From: Larkinella soli
GTDB taxonomy: Bacteria > Bacteroidota > Bacteroidia > Cytophagales > Spirosomataceae
Assembly: GCF_003703975.1 (NCBI RefSeq)
Contig: NZ_QTJY01000003.1
Span: 404,470 to 468,469 of the forward strand
Direction of reading: 5' to 3'
Length of the DNA: 64,000 nucleotides
Position numbers and translations under genes: made by a program. Shown piece by piece: positions 39,886-50,900 of this stretch. The first letter of the stretch is position 1. Every line of letters starts with the position of its first letter. The notes under the pieces are model-generated. The model worked only from the letters and a program-made list of their open reading frames with translations. It was not told where the DNA came from and ran no database searches.

Positions 39886-42800
39886 GTGTCTCTCCGGCCG
39901 GAGAGGTTCTGCCGTCGAATTTCCCACCCAAAAAGCGCCATTGTGTCCACTACCTGTACCCGTTTCGATGCGTGTTCGTATCGTAGTTTGCTGCTGATTG
40001 TGCTGCTGACCGGTCTTTTTTCCGGCTCCCTGCTTGCACAGAGCAAACTGTTCATGAATCCCATCCGCTATACCGACCGGCGGATCAACACCTACCGGCA
40101 CGTCTGCGGTGACCCCAAACAGATTCATTTCACGCTGAACGGCCGGCCGTTTCCTCCCTACGAGGTGGTTTACTTTGCCAACGGCCTCTGTTTCATCCAG
40201 TTCGAATTCGGCCTTCTGAAACCTGGCGACGTCGTCCGGGTCAGCGACGACTGCGGCAGCGTTCCCTTTCAGACCGTCGTGCAGGACGACTACACGTACG
40301 TGGAGGTACCGGGCGGGGCGGGCCACAGCGGAAACGGCATCGGCCCGGACGACGCATCGCCCCCTTACAGCCGCCTTTCCACTCCGCTGGCCGTCGGGCC
40401 CTGTGAGCCGGTCAAAATCGGGGCTCATGTGCTGGTGCGGTATTTTGTGTTTCTGAGCAGCAACGCGCCCGGCCAGACCCGGATAGGCCCCCTGACGGTC
40501 AACGGGTCAACCTTTACCGAGGGGGCGCATTCCACCAGCGACCTCGGCGACCCTAACCCCTCCTCCCACAGCGTCGGACCCGACGGTTCGGTGAATTACG
40601 AAGGCACGGTCAAATTCACCAGCAACCAGCAGTATTCGGGCAGTACGCCCCTCGCCATCGTCTACAAACACAACGGTGCGCCGGTCAACGGCGATTTCTC
40701 CATCGGCATCGGGGCCGAAAATTTCGGAGCCATTAACCTGCGCTACATCAGCAATACCGGCTTCAGCGTCGAGAAAGCCACCTACACCAGCGACGTCAGC
40801 CGCACCGACTTTACGGGAGATTATACCAATGCCACCTTCAAGGTAACTTACGACGGGGCCTGGTATAAGGTGTACGTCGACGGCACGGCGGTGGATTCCC
40901 TCCGGCGATTCGTGATCTACGACGCTTCGGGCGGCTCCCTGACCCAACAGGGCAGCGTTCTTCCCTACGGCTCATCGGTTACGTACACGCCCGGCCAACC
41001 GGGCAGCCAGTGGGTCAGCGCACTCATCGACGGCGTCATGTACACCCGGCAGCAGTTCAGCGTCAGCGGAGGGCTGTCGGTGCAGGCCACGGCCTCCGGT
41101 TCTGCCTGCGCCGGTCCGAATGCGGGTTCGATCACCGTCACCGCTTCGGGCGGGCAGGGGCCGTACCGCTACGCCCTCGGTCAGGGGCCGTTCGGCAGCA
41201 GCAATACCTTCGGGAATCTGGCGGGCGGCACGTATACAGTTCGGGTGCGGGATGCGGGCGGCTGCGAAACCGCCACCGATGTGACCGTCGGCGCCGGGAA
41301 CCTGCTGGTTGCCGCCGTGAAAAGTAAAACCGCCGTGAAGTGTTTCGGCGGGGCCGACGGCAGCGTTTCGATCACTACGGACGGGTCGGTTCCGTCGGGG
41401 CCCCTACGGCTTTCCATCGACAACGGGAAGACGTTTCAGAACAGCCCCGATTTCGGGGGACTGGCCGCCGGAACCTATACCGTCGAGGTCCGGGACAACG
41501 CCTGTTCGACTTCGGTACCCTTCACCATCGACCAGCCCGCCGACCTGAGCACGGCAGGGTCGGTGACCAGAACCGTCTCCTGCTTCAAGGGGGCAGACGG
41601 AGTGGTTGCGGTCAATGCGACCGGCGGGGTCGCTCCCTACCAGTTCGCCCCCACCGGCGGCTCCTTTGCGGCTTCGCCCGTATTCGGAGGGCTGGCGGCC
41701 GGTTCGTACGCATTTCAGGTGAAAGACGCCAACGGCTGCCTCAAAACGACCGCCCCGGTGGCGCTGACCGAACCTGAAGAACTGTTGGTTCCGTCGGTGA
41801 CGACCCTCGACGTGCGGTGTGCGGGCGGTGCCGACGGCAGCATCCGAATCATTCCCTCGGGCGGAACGGGTCCCTACACCTACGCCATCGACGCCAATGC
41901 CTTTCAGGCTTCGGCCACCATCGGCGGGCTGAGCGCCGGCACCTATACCGCCCGGGTTCAGGACAGCCGGGGCTGTATTTCCTTTCGCAGTGTTACCATC
42001 GGCCAACCCATCCCATTGACGCTCACGGTATCAGGCCGGACGCCGGTCACCTGCCGGGGCGGAGCCGACGGGACCGTTCAGCTTCAGGCCGCGGGTGGAC
42101 TGGCGCCGTATACCTACGCCGTCGACAACGGCCCCTTCGGCGCGTCGAACGCAATCAGCAGCCTGAAAGAAGGCACTTACGCATTCCGGGCGCAGGACCG
42201 CAACGGGTGCAATGCGTCGATCAGTCAGGATATTTCCTTTAAAAGCGCCCTGAAAGCCACCGTGGAAGCGGTTCAGGCGGTCCGGTGCTTTGGCGGTTCG
42301 GACGGCGGCCTGACGATCCGGACGGAAGAATCGGTGGCTTCCGGCCCCCTGCGGTTTTCCATCGACCAGGGTAAAACGGTTCAGGCCAGTCCGCGTTTCG
42401 ATCAGCTCCCTGCCGGTACTTATACGATTCAGGTGCTGGACGATCTGTGTTCCGTTCCGGTCTCCGTTACCGTTTCCCAACCGACGGAAGTGGCCGCATC
42501 GGCGGCAGTGACCCGTTTGGTTTCGTGCTTCAGGGGGAATGACGGCGAGGTGGCGGTCACGGCTTCAGGCGGGGTTTCTCCCTACCGGTATTCGATCAAC
42601 GGAACTGATTACGGCGGGTCGGCCGTGTTTTCGAATCTTGCTTCGGACAGCTATAAATTCTGGGTTCAGGACGCCAACGGTTGCCTCCGGACCACCTCCC
42701 TCGTCAGCGTCGGCCAGCCGACCGAGCTTCAGGCATCTATCCTCCGGAAATCCGACATCCGATGTCATGCCGGCGCCGAAGGGTCGTTCGAGCTGACGGC

Positions 42801-43392
42801 CTCCGGCGGTACGGCCCCCTACCGGTTTGGATCGGCGGAAACGAACCTCCAGCCCGACGCGGTGCTGACCGGCCTGAAGGCCGGCTCCTATACGCTGGTG
42901 GTGCAGGACGGGAACGGCTGCCGGAAAACCGTAGCCGGTGAACTGCTGCAACCGGCCGCGCCTTTTACCGTCACCCTCGTTTCCCAGGCCAACCTCCGGT
43001 GTTTTGAAGACCGGAGCGGACGACTGGAGTTCCGATCCACGGGCGGCACCGCCCCCTATCTTCTGTCACTGGACAACCAGAGTTTTCAGGAAAAGACGGT
43101 TTTCGACGGTTTATCGGCCCGCAGCTACAAACTCTACGGCAAAGACGCCCACGACTGCCCCTTTTCGCTCTCCGGCCTGACCCTCTCCCAACCGGCCGAG
43201 ATTCGGGTCCGCCTGTTGAGAAAGCTGGACGTCGACTGCGAATATTACCAGCGGGGAGAAGCCCTGGCGGCTGCGGAAGGCGGCACGGGCGGGTTCACCT
43301 ATCACTGGAACGGCACCGGTTTTGCCGGTCAGCCGACGGCTTCGGCTTCCGGCGAAAGTGGCCTTTTCACCCAACTGGTTGCCGGGAATTAA
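39886..43392 (+). CDS. SprB-repeat adhesin, 5' part, ended by a premature in-frame stop
   Basis: 1168 residues up to a TAA at 43390. Signal peptide YRSLLLIVLLTGLFSGSLLAQ; GTG 39943 is an alternative start that gives a more normal signal peptide. Residues ~30-400 form an N-terminal region of unknown fold. Then come about ten SprB-type repeats of ~78 residues, each with CxGGxDGS, GG..PY.Y, F..L.AGTYTV.V.D..GC and a closing TI.QP. SprB-like proteins are surface adhesins for gliding or attachment, exported by T9SS. The stop falls in the middle of repeat 10, at a place where every other repeat has an aromatic residue (AGTYTV), and the same frame continues to 45882. Confidence 0.88.
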   Translation: MSLRPERFCRRISHPKSAIVSTTCTRFDACSYRSLLLIVLLTGLFSGSLLAQSKLFMNPIRYTDRRINTYRHVCGDPKQIHFTLNGRPFPPYEVVYFANGLCFIQFEFGLLKPGDVVRVSDDCGSVPFQTVVQDDYTYVEVPGGAGHSGNGIGPDDASPPYSRLSTPLAVGPCEPVKIGAHVLVRYFVFLSSNAPGQTRIGPLTVNGSTFTEGAHSTSDLGDPNPSSHSVGPDGSVNYEGTVKFTSNQQYSGSTPLAIVYKHNGAPVNGDFSIGIGAENFGAINLRYISNTGFSVEKATYTSDVSRTDFTGDYTNATFKVTYDGAWYKVYVDGTAVDSLRRFVIYDASGGSLTQQGSVLPYGSSVTYTPGQPGSQWVSALIDGVMYTRQQFSVSGGLSVQATASGSACAGPNAGSITVTASGGQGPYRYALGQGPFGSSNTFGNLAGGTYTVRVRDAGGCETATDVTVGAGNLLVAAVKSKTAVKCFGGADGSVSITTDGSVPSGPLRLSIDNGKTFQNSPDFGGLAAGTYTVEVRDNACSTSVPFTIDQPADLSTAGSVTRTVSCFKGADGVVAVNATGGVAPYQFAPTGGSFAASPVFGGLAAGSYAFQVKDANGCLKTTAPVALTEPEELLVPSVTTLDVRCAGGADGSIRIIPSGGTGPYTYAIDANAFQASATIGGLSAGTYTARVQDSRGCISFRSVTIGQPIPLTLTVSGRTPVTCRGGADGTVQLQAAGGLAPYTYAVDNGPFGASNAISSLKEGTYAFRAQDRNGCNASISQDISFKSALKATVEAVQAVRCFGGSDGGLTIRTEESVASGPLRFSIDQGKTVQASPRFDQLPAGTYTIQVLDDLCSVPVSVTVSQPTEVAASAAVTRLVSCFRGNDGEVAVTASGGVSPYRYSINGTDYGGSAVFSNLASDSYKFWVQDANGCLRTTSLVSVGQPTELQASILRKSDIRCHAGAEGSFELTASGGTAPYRFGSAETNLQPDAVLTGLKAGSYTLVVQDGNGCRKTVAGELLQPAAPFTVTLVSQANLRCFEDRSGRLEFRSTGGTAPYLLSLDNQSFQEKTVFDGLSARSYKLYGKDAHDCPFSLSGLTLSQPAEIRVRLLRKLDVDCEYYQRGEALAAAEGGTGGFTYHWNGTGFAGQPTASASGESGLFTQLVAGN

Positions 43393-43431
43393 ACGGTAAC
43401 GGCTCAGGATCAGTCGGGCTGTACCCGGGAA

Positions 43432-45882
43432 TTGCCGGTTACCATCGTTCCGGAAAGCAGCCGAATCCGCTTCGAGTGGGACAAAACCCTGCCCGGTTCC
43501 TGTTCATCTTCCGACGGGTCCATTCAGATCAGGAACGTGGCGGGGGGCCGGCCTCCCTATCAGTACCGGATCAGCACTCAGCCCGCCACCACCCCGACGC
43601 CGGCCTTCGGCGGTCTGGCCAACGGCACGTATCTCCTGACGGTGGCCGACAGCCTCTGCGCCTATACGCAGGAGGTGGATCTGACCGTGCCGGGCAGCCT
43701 CTCGGCGACGCTTACCCTGACGGCCGTTAGTTGTGAGGTTCCGACGGCCAACCTCACCATCGAACGTATTTCGGGGGGCAACGGCCATTATACCACCTCC
43801 CTGAACGGAGCCGGGTTTTCGGCCGACCGACAGTTCGGAAACCTGAAACCCGGCCTGTATGCGCTGACGATTCAGGACAGCCCTCTCTCCTGCCGGACCA
43901 TCCGGAGTGTGGAGGTAAAGGAGCAGAACCGGGCCGACCTCCAGCTGGTATCCAGAAAAGACATCGCCTGCTTCGGAGGAAGGGACGGAGCGATCACCGT
44001 GAAGGGAGAAAACACGACCGGCCCCTTCCGCTTTGCGCTGAACGCGGGGCCGGAACAGGAGAGCGGCCGGTTCGGGGACCTTGCCGTCGGCACCTACCGG
44101 CTGACCGCCCGGAACCGGTTCGGCTGTCTCGACAGTCTGCGGGTGTCCCTGACGCAACCTACCCCGCTATCCGGGAATCTAACCAAAAAGGACAATCTCT
44201 GTTTCGGGGACCGGACCGGCCGGATCGAACTCAGCGGCTCTGGCGCAACTCCGCCTTACCGGTATTCTCTGGAGGAAGGAAAGGACCAAACCGAAGGTCT
44301 GTTCGCCGGATTGAAGGCCGGGATCTACAACGCCCGTATTCTGGACGCTAACCATTGCCTGCACATCATCCCAACCGAACTCTTTCAACCTTCGGCGTTA
44401 AAACTGACGGCCTTGTATCAGGATACGGTTCGCTGCTTCGGTGAAGTCAACGGGGTGGTACGGCTTCGGGCGCAGGGCGGAACGCCGTCTTACCGGTATT
44501 CCCCGGACAGCCTGAATTACCAGACAGACAGCCTGTTCCGGAATCTGAACGCCGGTACGTACCGCTTCCGGGTTCAGGATGCCCATCAGTGCCTTCAGAC
44601 GGCCACCATCGACCTCAGCCAGCCGGCGAAACTGGCCATCTCGCTGACCGCCAAAGCCGACCCGCTCTGCGCGGGAGAAAGCAACGGCACGATTGAAGTG
44701 AACGCGACCGGCGGCAATGGCGGGTACGAATACCGCCTGGATGCTTCCCGCACCCAATCCGGCGGCCGATTTACCGGACTGATCCAGGGAGAATTTGCCC
44801 TTCGGGTGACGGACCGAAGGGGTTGCACCGACACCCTGAGCCGGGTCAGGCTGACCTGGCCTCAACCTCTCCGGTCGGAGATACAGACCTCCTCGCCCCG
44901 CTGCGCCGGAGGGACGGAGGGTACGATCAGCCTGCGGGTAAACGGCGGTTTGCCGCCCTATACGGCCCGATTAAATGAAAAAGAGTCGGTATCCGACAGC
45001 CTCTTCACTCTGCCCGGATTGAAAGGTGGCCATTATGACCTGCGGGTATCCGACCACAACGGCTGCGCGCTTCGGGTTCCGGCGACGATCACCGAGGCCG
45101 ACGCGCTGTCCAAAATCAACCTCGGCGATTCTACGCTCGTCTGTAAAGGACAGGCGGTTCGGCTCGATGCCGGAAATCCGGGACGGTCGGTGCAGTGGTT
45201 CTACAACGGGCGGGAACTCAGCCGGGAGCAAGTCGTCGAAGCCGTCGAGCCGGGCAACTATCGGGTCGAAGTCCGCAACGCGACGGGCTGCCTGGAGACG
45301 GCCTCCTTCACCCTGCGGAACAGCCCCCAGGCCCTGAAAAGCGATTTCCTGATGCCGACGCAGGCCTTTGTAGGCGATACCGTCCTGGCGCTCGACATCA
45401 CCAGACCCATCCCGGACCGACTGGTCTGGACGATTCCCGCGGAAGCCTTCAAAGTACAGACGACCGCTTCGACCATCGCCTTCGTGGTGGTGGAGGAAGG
45501 CGACTATACCATTGAAATGGATGCCTTTCTGGGGGATTGTCATCATGTGGCCCGGCATGATCTCCGCATTTTCCGGCCGGAAAACGTCGACCAGACCGAC
45601 CCCCGCTTAGGCTATCAGGACCTGAACATCATCGAGAAAGTCGAGGTGTTTCCCAACCCGAATTACGGCCGCTTCACGGTCCGGGTCAAACTGGCCCGGG
45701 TCGAAAAAGCCGATCTGTTCCTGATCCGCTCCAAAACCGGTGAAGTCGTTTACACGGTCACCGATTCGGGCCGGAATGAATACACCTTTCAGGTAGATCA
45801 GCCGCTGCGGCCGGAAACCTACATCGTCAGCATCCGGGCCGGCAAATCGACCCTTATCAACCGAATCCTGGTCACCCCGTAA
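43432..45882 (+). CDS. SprB-repeat adhesin, 3' part with T9SS sorting domain
   Basis: In the same frame as the preceding ORF and separated from it only by the TAA at 43390. The first potential start is TTG 43432, and it has no signal peptide, so on its own it could not be exported. It carries about seven more SprB-type repeats (for example KDIACFGGRDGAITV, TVRCFGEVNGVVRL, LKAGIYNARILDANHC), one Ig/PKD-like unit (STLVCKGQAVRLDAGNPG), and a C-terminal type A sorting domain from ~740 (KVEVFPNPNYGRFTV ... STLINRILVTP). Joined, the two parts would make a protein of 1998 residues. The barrel gene follows 11 nt downstream. Confidence 0.85.
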   Translation: MPVTIVPESSRIRFEWDKTLPGSCSSSDGSIQIRNVAGGRPPYQYRISTQPATTPTPAFGGLANGTYLLTVADSLCAYTQEVDLTVPGSLSATLTLTAVSCEVPTANLTIERISGGNGHYTTSLNGAGFSADRQFGNLKPGLYALTIQDSPLSCRTIRSVEVKEQNRADLQLVSRKDIACFGGRDGAITVKGENTTGPFRFALNAGPEQESGRFGDLAVGTYRLTARNRFGCLDSLRVSLTQPTPLSGNLTKKDNLCFGDRTGRIELSGSGATPPYRYSLEEGKDQTEGLFAGLKAGIYNARILDANHCLHIIPTELFQPSALKLTALYQDTVRCFGEVNGVVRLRAQGGTPSYRYSPDSLNYQTDSLFRNLNAGTYRFRVQDAHQCLQTATIDLSQPAKLAISLTAKADPLCAGESNGTIEVNATGGNGGYEYRLDASRTQSGGRFTGLIQGEFALRVTDRRGCTDTLSRVRLTWPQPLRSEIQTSSPRCAGGTEGTISLRVNGGLPPYTARLNEKESVSDSLFTLPGLKGGHYDLRVSDHNGCALRVPATITEADALSKINLGDSTLVCKGQAVRLDAGNPGRSVQWFYNGRELSREQVVEAVEPGNYRVEVRNATGCLETASFTLRNSPQALKSDFLMPTQAFVGDTVLALDITRPIPDRLVWTIPAEAFKVQTTASTIAFVVVEEGDYTIEMDAFLGDCHHVARHDLRIFRPENVDQTDPRLGYQDLNIIEKVEVFPNPNYGRFTVRVKLARVEKADLFLIRSKTGEVVYTVTDSGRNEYTFQVDQPLRPETYIVSIRAGKSTLINRILVTP

Positions 45883-45893
45883 CTACCCTCCGC

Positions 45894-47723
45894 ATGAAAC
45901 CATTTCGTCTAACCCTCGGTCTGGCCTGGGTTCTTTTTTCAGGTATTCCCCTGCAGGGACAGGATCTCGGGCAAGTGCTGAATACCAAACCCGGTGCCTA
46001 CCTCAAACAGGGCGTTCAGGTGAGCGGCAGCCTGTCGGCCGATCATGTCTTCTACGGCGTCTCGGGCATGGAACGACGCCGGGACCCCTTCACCTTCTTT
46101 TACTCAGGGCAGTTGAATATCAAGCTTTTCGGCAAAATCGATATGCCGACGGGCTTTATGTTCACCAACCAGAACTTCCGCTTCTCAAATCCTTTTCAAC
46201 AGCGGTTTCACCTGGCGCAGCCGTTCAATCGTCTGAGCCTTCGACCTTCGTATAAAGGAATTACACTGCATCTGGGCACCAGCGCCATGTCCTTTTCGCC
46301 GTTCACGCTGGCGGGCCGGCGGTTCGAGGGTGCCGGACTCGAATACCGCCCGACGGGTAAATCCTTCTATCTGTCGGCCATAGCCGGGGTGCTGCAGCGG
46401 GCCGTCCGCATCGACACCACCCACTCGGTGGCGCATAACCTGCCGGCCTATCGGCAGGTGGGATTTGGCTTTCAGGTCGGCTACCGGAACCAGAACGACC
46501 AGGCCGAACTGATCCTGTTCACGGCGGCCAACCGACTGCGTTCCCTTCCCTACACGCTCGACAGCCTGCGGATTGCGCCGGTCCGGAATGCGGTGGTTTC
46601 GGTCAAACTGGCCAAAGCCTTATTCGGGAAGTGGCATATCGGCACGGAAGTCGCCGTTTCGGGACTCACTTCGGACCAGCGGCTGGCCCGCGACGGCCGG
46701 TCGGCCGGGTTCTTTGAATCGTTCGGCGGGCTGCTACCCGTCAATGCCGGCACCCGGTATCAGAAAGCCGTGCGGGCGGAGGTCGGTTATCAGGGAACCG
46801 GGTTTTCGGGCGGTCTGGAATACAGCCGGGTCGACCCGACCTACCGGACGCTCGGCGCCTATTATTTCAACAACAATCTCGAAAACCTGACGGCCAACGC
46901 GACCACGCAGCTGCTCCGGGGCAAAATTTCACTATCGGCTAACGCGGGCCTCCAGCGGGATAACCTCGACGGCTCCCGGTTCCAGACGATGCGCCGGTTT
47001 GCCGGTTCGGCACAGGTCAGCTTCAATCCTTCCGATGTCTTCAATATAAACCTTCTGTATTCGAACTTCCTGAGTTACTCCAATCTGTGGCCCTCTTATG
47101 AATACCTTACCCAGGTAACGCCGTACGACGCGCTCGACACCCTGAATTACCGGCAAATCAGCCAAAACGTCGTAGGGGGGATCAATTACCAGCTTCCTTC
47201 TCCGAAGGAGGTGAGCCGCCGGTTTTCGGCAAATCTTCTTTACCAGACGGGTGCCGACCGGACCCGAAACCGGCAGCAGGGGACCCGGCTTTACAACGCT
47301 TCCCTCTCCTATACCCACTCCCTGACCCGCCGGAACCTTGCTTTCTCGGCGGCCCTGAATTTGAGCCAAAATGAATTACCCTCGTTCAGCAGCCGGCTCT
47401 GGGGACCGACTTTCTCTCTGACAAAGGCACTCCTCGACAAAAAGCTGCGCATCTCCGGATCAGTGACCTACAGCCGGACTTCCACCCGCCTGACCGAAGA
47501 CCGGCCGTTTGCCCCACCCCCGACCGGTCGGCTCTGGAACACCCGCATTACTGCGGGCTATGCACCGGCGAAGCGCCACCTGCTGCAACTCAGTGTGGTG
47601 GGCTTATCCCGACCGGCTTCCGGCCCCGCCGACCCGGCCTCTCGGCCTCAGCCCCCCTTCCGGGAACTCACGGCCACGCTGGGTTACCGCTATCAATTTA
47701 CGGTTTTCGACACCCGCCGGTAA
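45894..47723 (+). CDS. Predicted outer-membrane β-barrel partner of the SprB-like adhesin
   Basis: 609 residues with a signal peptide (MKPFRLTLGLAWVLFSGIPLQGQ) and almost wholly amphipathic β-strand sequence: FTFFYSGQLNIKLFGKIDMP, GITLHLGTSAMSFSPFTLAG, FSGGLEYSRVDPTYRTLGAYYFNN, FNINLLYSNFLSYSN and GRLWNTRITAGYAP, ending in YRYQFTVFDTRR. In gliding Bacteroidota, SprB-type adhesin genes are followed by a barrel gene (SprF-like) needed for display. This one is longer than SprF, so homology is not claimed. The 11-nt gap implies co-transcription with the adhesin. Confidence 0.8.
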   Translation: MKPFRLTLGLAWVLFSGIPLQGQDLGQVLNTKPGAYLKQGVQVSGSLSADHVFYGVSGMERRRDPFTFFYSGQLNIKLFGKIDMPTGFMFTNQNFRFSNPFQQRFHLAQPFNRLSLRPSYKGITLHLGTSAMSFSPFTLAGRRFEGAGLEYRPTGKSFYLSAIAGVLQRAVRIDTTHSVAHNLPAYRQVGFGFQVGYRNQNDQAELILFTAANRLRSLPYTLDSLRIAPVRNAVVSVKLAKALFGKWHIGTEVAVSGLTSDQRLARDGRSAGFFESFGGLLPVNAGTRYQKAVRAEVGYQGTGFSGGLEYSRVDPTYRTLGAYYFNNNLENLTANATTQLLRGKISLSANAGLQRDNLDGSRFQTMRRFAGSAQVSFNPSDVFNINLLYSNFLSYSNLWPSYEYLTQVTPYDALDTLNYRQISQNVVGGINYQLPSPKEVSRRFSANLLYQTGADRTRNRQQGTRLYNASLSYTHSLTRRNLAFSAALNLSQNELPSFSSRLWGPTFSLTKALLDKKLRISGSVTYSRTSTRLTEDRPFAPPPTGRLWNTRITAGYAPAKRHLLQLSVVGLSRPASGPADPASRPQPPFRELTATLGYRYQFTVFDTRR

Positions 47724-47742
47724 GTACAGGAACCTGCATACC

Positions 47743-47895
47743 GTGCGCCATTCTATTCTCGTTTTCCTGCTCCTGCCGGGTTCTTTGAAGACGCCGGCCC
47801 AGCCCCCGACAGCCGGCCCAATGGGATTGGGTGTACTTGCACCCAATGAATTTATATGGAAGTATCGTCTGGAGGACTATACCCGGATCTCGTGA
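47743..47895 (+). CDS. Short secreted peptide or gene remnant (50 codons)
   Basis: GTG 47743 opens a frame with a signal-peptide-like start (RHSILVFLLLPGSLKTPAQ) followed by TAGPMGLGVLAPNEFIWKYR and a stop. It lies between the barrel gene and a strong terminator, in the adhesin transcription unit. It is too short to assign; it may be the remnant of a truncated secreted protein. Confidence 0.25.
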   Translation: MRHSILVFLLLPGSLKTPAQPPTAGPMGLGVLAPNEFIWKYRLEDYTRIS

Positions 47896-47942
47896 AGTTG
47901 ATATTCAACAGGTGGAAGCAGCTACCTTCGTCTTAGGTTTTA

Positions 47943-47980
47943 AAACAAAAACGACCAGAGTTTCTGGTCGTTTTTGTTTT
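47943..47980. terminator. Strong bidirectional terminator
   Basis: AAAAACGACCAGA (47947-47959) pairs with TCTGGTCGTTTTT (47963-47975) over a 3-nt loop, with A- and T-runs continuing on each side. It separates the plus-strand adhesin unit from the minus-strand WEDG-repeat gene. Confidence 0.92.
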
Positions 47981-47998
47981 TGATTGCTTGCACTAGGC

Positions 47999-50900
47999 CT
48001 ATATCTCCTCCCACGGTTTGGCGCCACTCCACTGGTAGGCTGGGTTAATGTCCACCCAGGGACTTGTTAAAGTCGGATCATAATAATTCGGCTGGAGAAA
48101 GATCGGATCGGATTCGATGGGTGTCTCGACCAAATTTTGAGGGTATGAAGGCAGGTTAAATGGAGGAGCAGGCTCAAGTGGCGGTGGCCCTGAAGAGCAA
48201 TACCCGATTTGTACGACCTGTCCGTTATCAATAAATATCCACTGATTTCGTCCATCGATTTTGTAATAGCCTCTCTCAAGAGGCTCCGCCATCGCATTTT
48301 TATAGGCGGGCGCACTGATGGACAGGTAGTCACGGTCGGAATATAAACTATAGGCGGAAGATGAAATCCACCATTGGCAAACTTCCTCCTGCATGGTAAC
48401 CGGATAGCTTAAACGAATATTCTCCACAGGGACGATCGTGATATCAGCGGGTAAAGTGGTGTTGGCCCGATTACCTGCGCAACCCATCGAAATGCCTCGA
48501 ACGCCGTAGGTAAGACCATTCTGGTTCGACACTTCAATGGATGGTCCGGTCTCCCCGGTCGTCCATTCATACTGGTCTATTGATTGTGTGGAGTTGGCAG
48601 TTAATACAAATCGATTTCTTGAAATCTGGATTTGCGCAATAGAAACAGCAGGTACTCCGGTCACGAGAATGGAAATTCCGTTGGAAGGATCAGACGTACA
48701 ATTTTCCCCCACCTCACATCGGGCGGAGTAATTCCCGGAGTGATTGACGCTGATCGTAGCTCCTTCACCAACCGGTGAGATCGAAACGTCGGAATACCAG
48801 ACAAGCCTGCCTTCGCAGCCGCTTGCCTCAAGCAAGGCGAAATCACCCTCACAGACATGGGTTTTATTCGAACTGATGACCGGTGGCGGAACAAAGCAAA
48901 TTTCGGGTTTCTTCGCTCCATGAACCGTCAGCGTCGTGACGGCCTCCGGACAGCATGGCCTTTCGCACCGAACCGTGTAAGTGGTCGTTGTACTCCCAAC
49001 GATCTGACGCTCACGGAGCCTCGATCCGTCATCCCAGATCAGTTCCCCTGAGCTGCAGGTGGCCTTAAACACTTGCGACTGACCTAATCGCAGGAAAACC
49101 TCGTTCCCGCCCTCAATGACCGGTGGCTGGGGACACTCCATCGTCCGGCCGCAATCGCCCATCTGATCGATCCGCCCCTCCCCGTTCACATGGAGCCACC
49201 GGCCGCTGGTCAGGGTAAAGAAAGACCTCGGTGCATTCGAGTTTCCCCGGGAGGAGGTATATACGATCGAACCATACCGAAATTCTCCCTCCTCCGTGTA
49301 TAGATTAAGGGGATTACAAATGTAGGGATCACAATTGGCGGAATTGCTGAACGAAGGCCCATAGGCAACTCCAGTTAAGATGTACTCGGCCGGTGGCATA
49401 ACTTCAACATTAACCTCCGCCCAGTCACTGAAGCAACCGTTTGCCCGGCAGCGGGTTCTGAAGCTTTTCGAGGTATAAACTGGCTCATTTCTTTCAGCCC
49501 CTGCATAACCATCCTCCCATTCGATTTCGCCCTCGCATTTCCCAACCACTAAATAGACAATGTCTCCCGCATTCACCCGATTTTTATCAGACCACATTTC
49601 CGGTGCCGGAGGAGGTGTACAGGGAGGTGGGGTCTCATTGACAATAATTGTTATCTCGCCCCATTCGCTCCAACAGGCCCCACGGCGATTCCTGACCCGG
49701 TAGGTGGTCGTGACGGTCGGCCCGACTAAACGAGTCGGCTCCTGAGCGCCGTCCTCCCAGACCAGCATCCCATCCCAGTTACCGGCACTCAGGTGAACCG
49801 ATTCCCCCTTCGTGATTATCGTCCGGTCGGCCGAAACCGTCGGTACGGCAATCGTACTGCAGGGCGGAATAATCTCAATCGTCACTACGGTCCAATCACT
49901 GGCACAGCCGTTTCGTTCACACCGGGCCCGGAAAATAGTCGTTTCCTGCGGGCTGACTTCCCGATCCGTCCCGGCAAAACCATCCTCCCAAACCAGAACT
50001 CCTTCACAGGGGCCGGTCCGCAAAATCGTCGACTCACCCCTGCCGATCGGATTTCGGTCCGGGGATACAAACGGGCCGGGCGGGGGTATACAGGGGCTGG
50101 AGGATTGCTGCACCTCCACCTTCACCGACGACCAGTCACTACGGCACCCGTCCCGTTCGCATCCTACCCGGTACGTCGTCGTTTCCTGGGGATTGACCTC
50201 ACGACTCCCGCCCACGATCCCATCTTCCCAGAGGACCGTCCCCGGACACTGGTCGGCGTTGAGTCGTGTCGACTCCCCACGCTGAATGCTACTCCGGTCG
50301 GCCCATACCGTCGGCGGAGAAGGTGGGGTGCAGGGCGGCTGGGGAGGGGCCGTCACCTCGATGCTCACCCGGGACCAATCACCGGCGCATCCGTTTCGTT
50401 CACAGCGGGCATTGTACAGGGTCGTTTCCGGCGGGCTGACCGCCCGGTTCGAACCAAAGTAACCGTCCGCCCAGACCACCGTGCCTTCGCAGGCGTCAGC
50501 ATGGAGAGAAACCGTTTCGCCCCTCAGAATGCTGCTGCGATCGGCCCAGACGGCTGGTGGAGCCGGTGGGCTACAGGGCGGAGGTGGCAAAGCCGTCACC
50601 GTCACCGTGATTTCTGCCCAGTCACTGTTGCATCCATCCCCCTCACAGCGAGCCCGGAAAACAGAGGTAATCTGGGGGGAAACCTCCCGACTGAGCACGC
50701 TTGTACCATCCTCCCACACCAGACTACCCTCACAGGTTTCAACCCGCAGAAGTGAGTTCTCTCCCAGGCTGATGCTGCTCCGATCGGCGGTCAGGACCGG
50801 TGGTGCCGGTGGAGTGCAGGGTGGCAAGGGCGGGGGTGGCGGAGGTTGCTGCACCTCGATGGTTATTCGAGTCCATTCGCCCGCGCAGCCGTTCCGTTCA

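Noticed and set aside
49793..50755. Plus-strand open frames (320 codons and others) with a periodic PSSQ/TRLPSQ pattern
   Set aside because: The periodicity is the reverse reading of the WEDG repeats on the minus strand.
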